A DNA stretch of 64,000 bases from NCBI RefSeq assembly GCF_015708085.1, contig NZ_JADNYM010000014.1, forward strand, positions 1-64,000. The letters are read 5' to 3'. Shown here piece after piece: positions 61,836 to 64,000 of this stretch. Numbering within the stretch: the stretch's first letter is position 1; the number at the start of each line of letters is the position of its first letter. Made by a program: the position numbers and the translations under genes. The notes beneath the pieces are model-generated. The model had not been told where the DNA came from, did no database searches, and saw only the letters and a program-made list of their open reading frames with translations. The stretch comes from Arthrobacter terrae. Lineage in GTDB: Bacteria > Actinomycetota > Actinomycetes > Actinomycetales > Micrococcaceae.

Positions 61836-62759
61836 GTGATGAAATCCCCCCTCCCGGTGCGCAACGGCGTCAATGCAACCCGCCTTCGCCTGCCCGCTGA
61901 GGGCCCATGGATTACGGCCATGGACTACGTACTGGAGCGCTTCGGTCACGTGGACGCCGTCGGCATCGTGAACCGCTTTGCCCGCGGCGAGGTCCGCGCG
62001 CTCGGCGGCAGCGTGGTCACCGAGCACACACCGCTGGCCGAGCACACCTTCATCTGGTACTACCGTGAGGTCCCACCGGAAGTGCGGATACCGGTGGAGC
62101 TTGAGGTGCTGCATCAGGACAAGGATCTGGTGGTGGTGGATAAGCCGCATTTCCTCCCGACTACGCCCGGCGGCAGGTATGTGGCGGAATCGGCGCTGGT
62201 CCGGCTCCGCAACCTGCTGGATCTGCCGGAATTGGTGCCGATCCACCGGCTGGACCGGATGACCGCCGGCGTCCTGCTCTTTGCAGCCAACCCGGAAACC
62301 AGGGGAAAGTACCAGCTGCTCTTCGAAAAGCGTGCCGTCCAAAAGCAGTACGAGGCCGTCGCGGCAATCCGTCCCGAGCTGGATCTGCCGCGGACCGTGA
62401 CCTCCCGAATGATCAAATCCCGCACCTACCTGCTGGCGCAGGAGGTTCAGGGAGACCCGAACACGCAGACGCGCGTCGAGCTGTTGGCTACGCACGACGA
62501 CGGCGCGGGCCGCCGACTGGGCAGGTACAAATTGGAACCCCACACCGGCAAGACGCACCAATTGCGCGTGCACATGGCCGGTCTGGGTATTGGCATCCTG
62601 AACGATTTGTTCTATCCGGATCTGTATCCGGAGACTGCGGATGACTATAGCAAGCCGCTGCAGCTGCTGGCACGCAGCATCGCCTTCACCGATCCGCTCA
62701 CCGGCCGGGACGTTGAATACCGGAGCCGGCGTCAGCTCAGTGCATTGCCGGCCGCGTAA
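61836..62759 (+). CDS. RluA-family RNA pseudouridine synthase
   Basis: 307 residues from GTG 61836. Catalytic Asp in IHRLDRMTAGVLLFA (HRLDxxTSG motif), substrate-pocket PHTGKTHQLRVHMAGLGIG and VVVDKPHFLPTTPGGR. No S4 domain at the N-terminus. Target position in rRNA or tRNA cannot be read from the sequence. Its end overlaps the convergent macro-domain gene by 28 bp. Confidence 0.92.
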   Translation: MMKSPLPVRNGVNATRLRLPAEGPWITAMDYVLERFGHVDAVGIVNRFARGEVRALGGSVVTEHTPLAEHTFIWYYREVPPEVRIPVELEVLHQDKDLVVVDKPHFLPTTPGGRYVAESALVRLRNLLDLPELVPIHRLDRMTAGVLLFAANPETRGKYQLLFEKRAVQKQYEAVAAIRPELDLPRTVTSRMIKSRTYLLAQEVQGDPNTQTRVELLATHDDGAGRRLGRYKLEPHTGKTHQLRVHMAGLGIGILNDLFYPDLYPETADDYSKPLQLLARSIAFTDPLTGRDVEYRSRRQLSALPAA

Positions 62760-63331
62760 ACTTCCCGGAAAACGGACGCAATGTCCGTGTTGAAAAGCAC
62801 AAACTCAATCAGCTCAGGCTCAGTCAGCACAGGGTCAGTCAGCACAGATTCGCTCCCCATAGCCCCAGCCGGTGATCTGCTGCCCGCCCACCGCGCACGC
62901 TGAAACTGCGCGACGGCGTCAAACGCCACTTGTGCCACCTGGGCTGCCGGCCAGCCGTAGACCCCGGCACCGACGGCAGGAAACGCAATGGACCGCGCCC
63001 CCACCCGGGCGGCCTCCTGCAGGCTTGAGCTAAAGCACGATGCCAGCAGCGCGGGGTCCCGCTGACCGGCATGCCGGTTCGGGCCCACCGTATGGACCAC
63101 CCAGCGCGCGGGCAGATCAAAGGCTTCCGTCGACACGGCCGCGCCCACGGGCAGGCCGTCCGGAAGCACCGTCCGCCGCAGCTCGCGGCACGCAGCCAGT
63201 AACCGCGGGCCGGCCGCCCGGTGGATGGCGCCGTCGACACCGCCGCCGCCGAGCAGCGAAGAATTCGCCGCATTCACGATTGCATCGACCCTGCGGACGG
63301 TAATGTCGCCTTGCACGATGCTGATGTCCAT
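62732..63331 (-). CDS. Macro-domain protein (O-acetyl-ADP-ribose deacetylase-like)
   Basis: 199 residues from ATG 63331 (MDISIVQGDIT); a longer frame upstream has no homology. ADP-ribose-binding features: IVQGDITVRRVDAIVNAAN, GGGGVDGAIHRAAG and AFPAVGAGVYGWP. The last ~55 residues contain a short repeat (VLTDPVLTEPEL). Proteins of this type hydrolyse O-acetyl-ADP-ribose or remove ADP-ribose from protein. Confidence 0.93.
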   Translation of the reverse strand: MDISIVQGDITVRRVDAIVNAANSSLLGGGGVDGAIHRAAGPRLLAACRELRRTVLPDGLPVGAAVSTEAFDLPARWVVHTVGPNRHAGQRDPALLASCFSSSLQEAARVGARSIAFPAVGAGVYGWPAAQVAQVAFDAVAQFQRARWAGSRSPAGAMGSESVLTDPVLTEPELIEFVLFNTDIASVFREVYAAGNALS

Positions 63332-63413
63332 GCCGCTAGTCTGGCATCGGCCGTGCGGCGACACCACCCACCGCGTGGTACCAGTATCGGCGCGCAACGG
63401 CTACATTGAAGCA

Positions 63414-64000
63414 GTGGACCTCTTGAGTGCAGGCAACTGGGCCTTCGCGCTCTATCCGATCATGGCAGCGGCCGTTGCGTTGGATGCTGCCATTCCGCCC
63501 ATTCCCTCCGAAGCCATGGTGATAGCCGCCGGATCGCTGTCGGCCGGCGGAGACGTGATTCTGCCGCTGGCATTGACGGCGACAGCTGTGGGCTCCATCC
63601 TCGGAGACCTCTTGGTCTACAGCCTGTTCAAGCGCCGGCTCACGCACGTGCTGGACCGTTTCCAGTGGGGCCGTCTGGTTCATAAGGGCATCCGCAAGGC
63701 GGCGGCCAGGGGTGGCCGCTCCTCCACCGCCGCGGCGATGGTCGCCGGACGGTTCATCCCTGCCGGGCGCACCGCCACGATGGCAGCTGCGGGAATCGCG
63801 GAAGTCTCCACGCTGCGGGTGCTCAGAGCGAGCGCGCTGGGCTCAATCATCTGGGCCTGCTGGATGGTCGGTCTGGGGTATCTCACTGGCCGCAACAGCA
63901 GTCTGCCGTTCTGGGCCAATTCGCTGATCGGCGTTGGGATGGGGCTCGCAATCGGCGTGCTGATGGCCGGCGTCATCGCTCTGCGCCGCCGCCAGTCGCG
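63414..64000 (+). CDS. Partial CDS: DedA-family membrane protein, running off the right edge
   Basis: 195 codons from GTG 63414 (VDLLSAGNWAFALYP), open to the end of the window. The VTT/DedA pattern is clear: hydrophobic start with a Pro-rich re-entrant AAIPPIPSEAMVIAAG, then GSILGDLLVYSLFKRR, GRFIPAGRTATMAAAGIAEV and further helices. DedA proteins take part in lipid carrier recycling and membrane homeostasis. TACATT at 63402-63407 just upstream suggests a nearly leaderless mRNA. The C-terminus is outside the window. Confidence 0.85.
   Translation, partial: MDLLSAGNWAFALYPIMAAAVALDAAIPPIPSEAMVIAAGSLSAGGDVILPLALTATAVGSILGDLLVYSLFKRRLTHVLDRFQWGRLVHKGIRKAAARGGRSSTAAAMVAGRFIPAGRTATMAAAGIAEVSTLRVLRASALGSIIWACWMVGLGYLTGRNSSLPFWANSLIGVGMGLAIGVLMAGVIALRRRQS

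Overview
The window looks like chromosomal DNA of a high-GC actinobacterium, most likely an Arthrobacter-like member of the Micrococcaceae. The evidence is GC-rich coding with many GTG/TTG starts, a GTP-dependent PEP carboxykinase, an Lhr helicase beside an Nei-type glycosylase, a C. glutamicum-like sialic acid operon and a c-di-AMP riboswitch in front of a lytic transglycosylase-like gene. Four tRNA genes are present (Ser-UGA, Ser-GCU, Arg-ACG, Ser-CGA), three of them followed by clear hairpin terminators. There is no rRNA, CRISPR array or complete insertion sequence.

Layout. 0-5.2 kb: edge of a Pro/Ala repeat protein, two tRNA-Ser, a large FAD/NAD(P)-binding protein and a RecQ helicase carrying a phosphoribosyltransferase-like C-terminus. 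5.67-9.3 kb: a fluoride riboswitch followed by an overlapping operon gpm-eno-usp-crcB-crcB, i.e. fluoride export plus a second copy of the fluoride-sensitive lower-glycolysis enzymes. 9.5-14.3 kb: an MFS transporter, a truncated inorganic-pyrophosphatase-like gene and two overlapping MutS-like ATPase genes. 14.4-20.3 kb: phosphomannomutase, flavohemoglobin with NsrR-like regulator and palindromic operators, and PEP carboxykinase. 20.4-30 kb: sialic acid regulon (GntR repressor, ABC transporter with a permease-ATPase fusion, NanA, NanK, NanE). 30-38.7 kb: a flavin disulfide reductase-like enzyme, a TetR/YhgE-Pip/degenerate ABC ATPase operon, SixA-like phosphatase, a winged-helix regulator beside a wrecked histidine kinase, and a MarR-MFS pair.

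38.7-46.5 kb is the most unusual stretch. Intact phosphoketolase and P-type proton ATPase genes are embedded among remnants of fructose-bisphosphate aldolase, transketolase, a carbamate-kinase-like gene, an HAD hydrolase and a GNAT acetyltransferase. The stretch is bracketed by a Tn3-type transposase fragment on one side and a serine-resolvase fragment on the other. I read it as a decaying, possibly transposon-borne, fermentative carbon/energy island in which several genes were shortened by internal deletions.

46.6-64 kb: c-di-AMP riboswitch and cell-wall gene, upp, tadA, tRNA-Ser with an integrase remnant behind it, metallo-hydrolase, phosphotransferase/MarR pair, YnfA, a YcnI-type secreted protein, a DUF4232-like lipoprotein, Lhr helicase, Nei glycosylase, RluA-type pseudouridine synthase, macro-domain protein and a DedA protein cut by the right edge.
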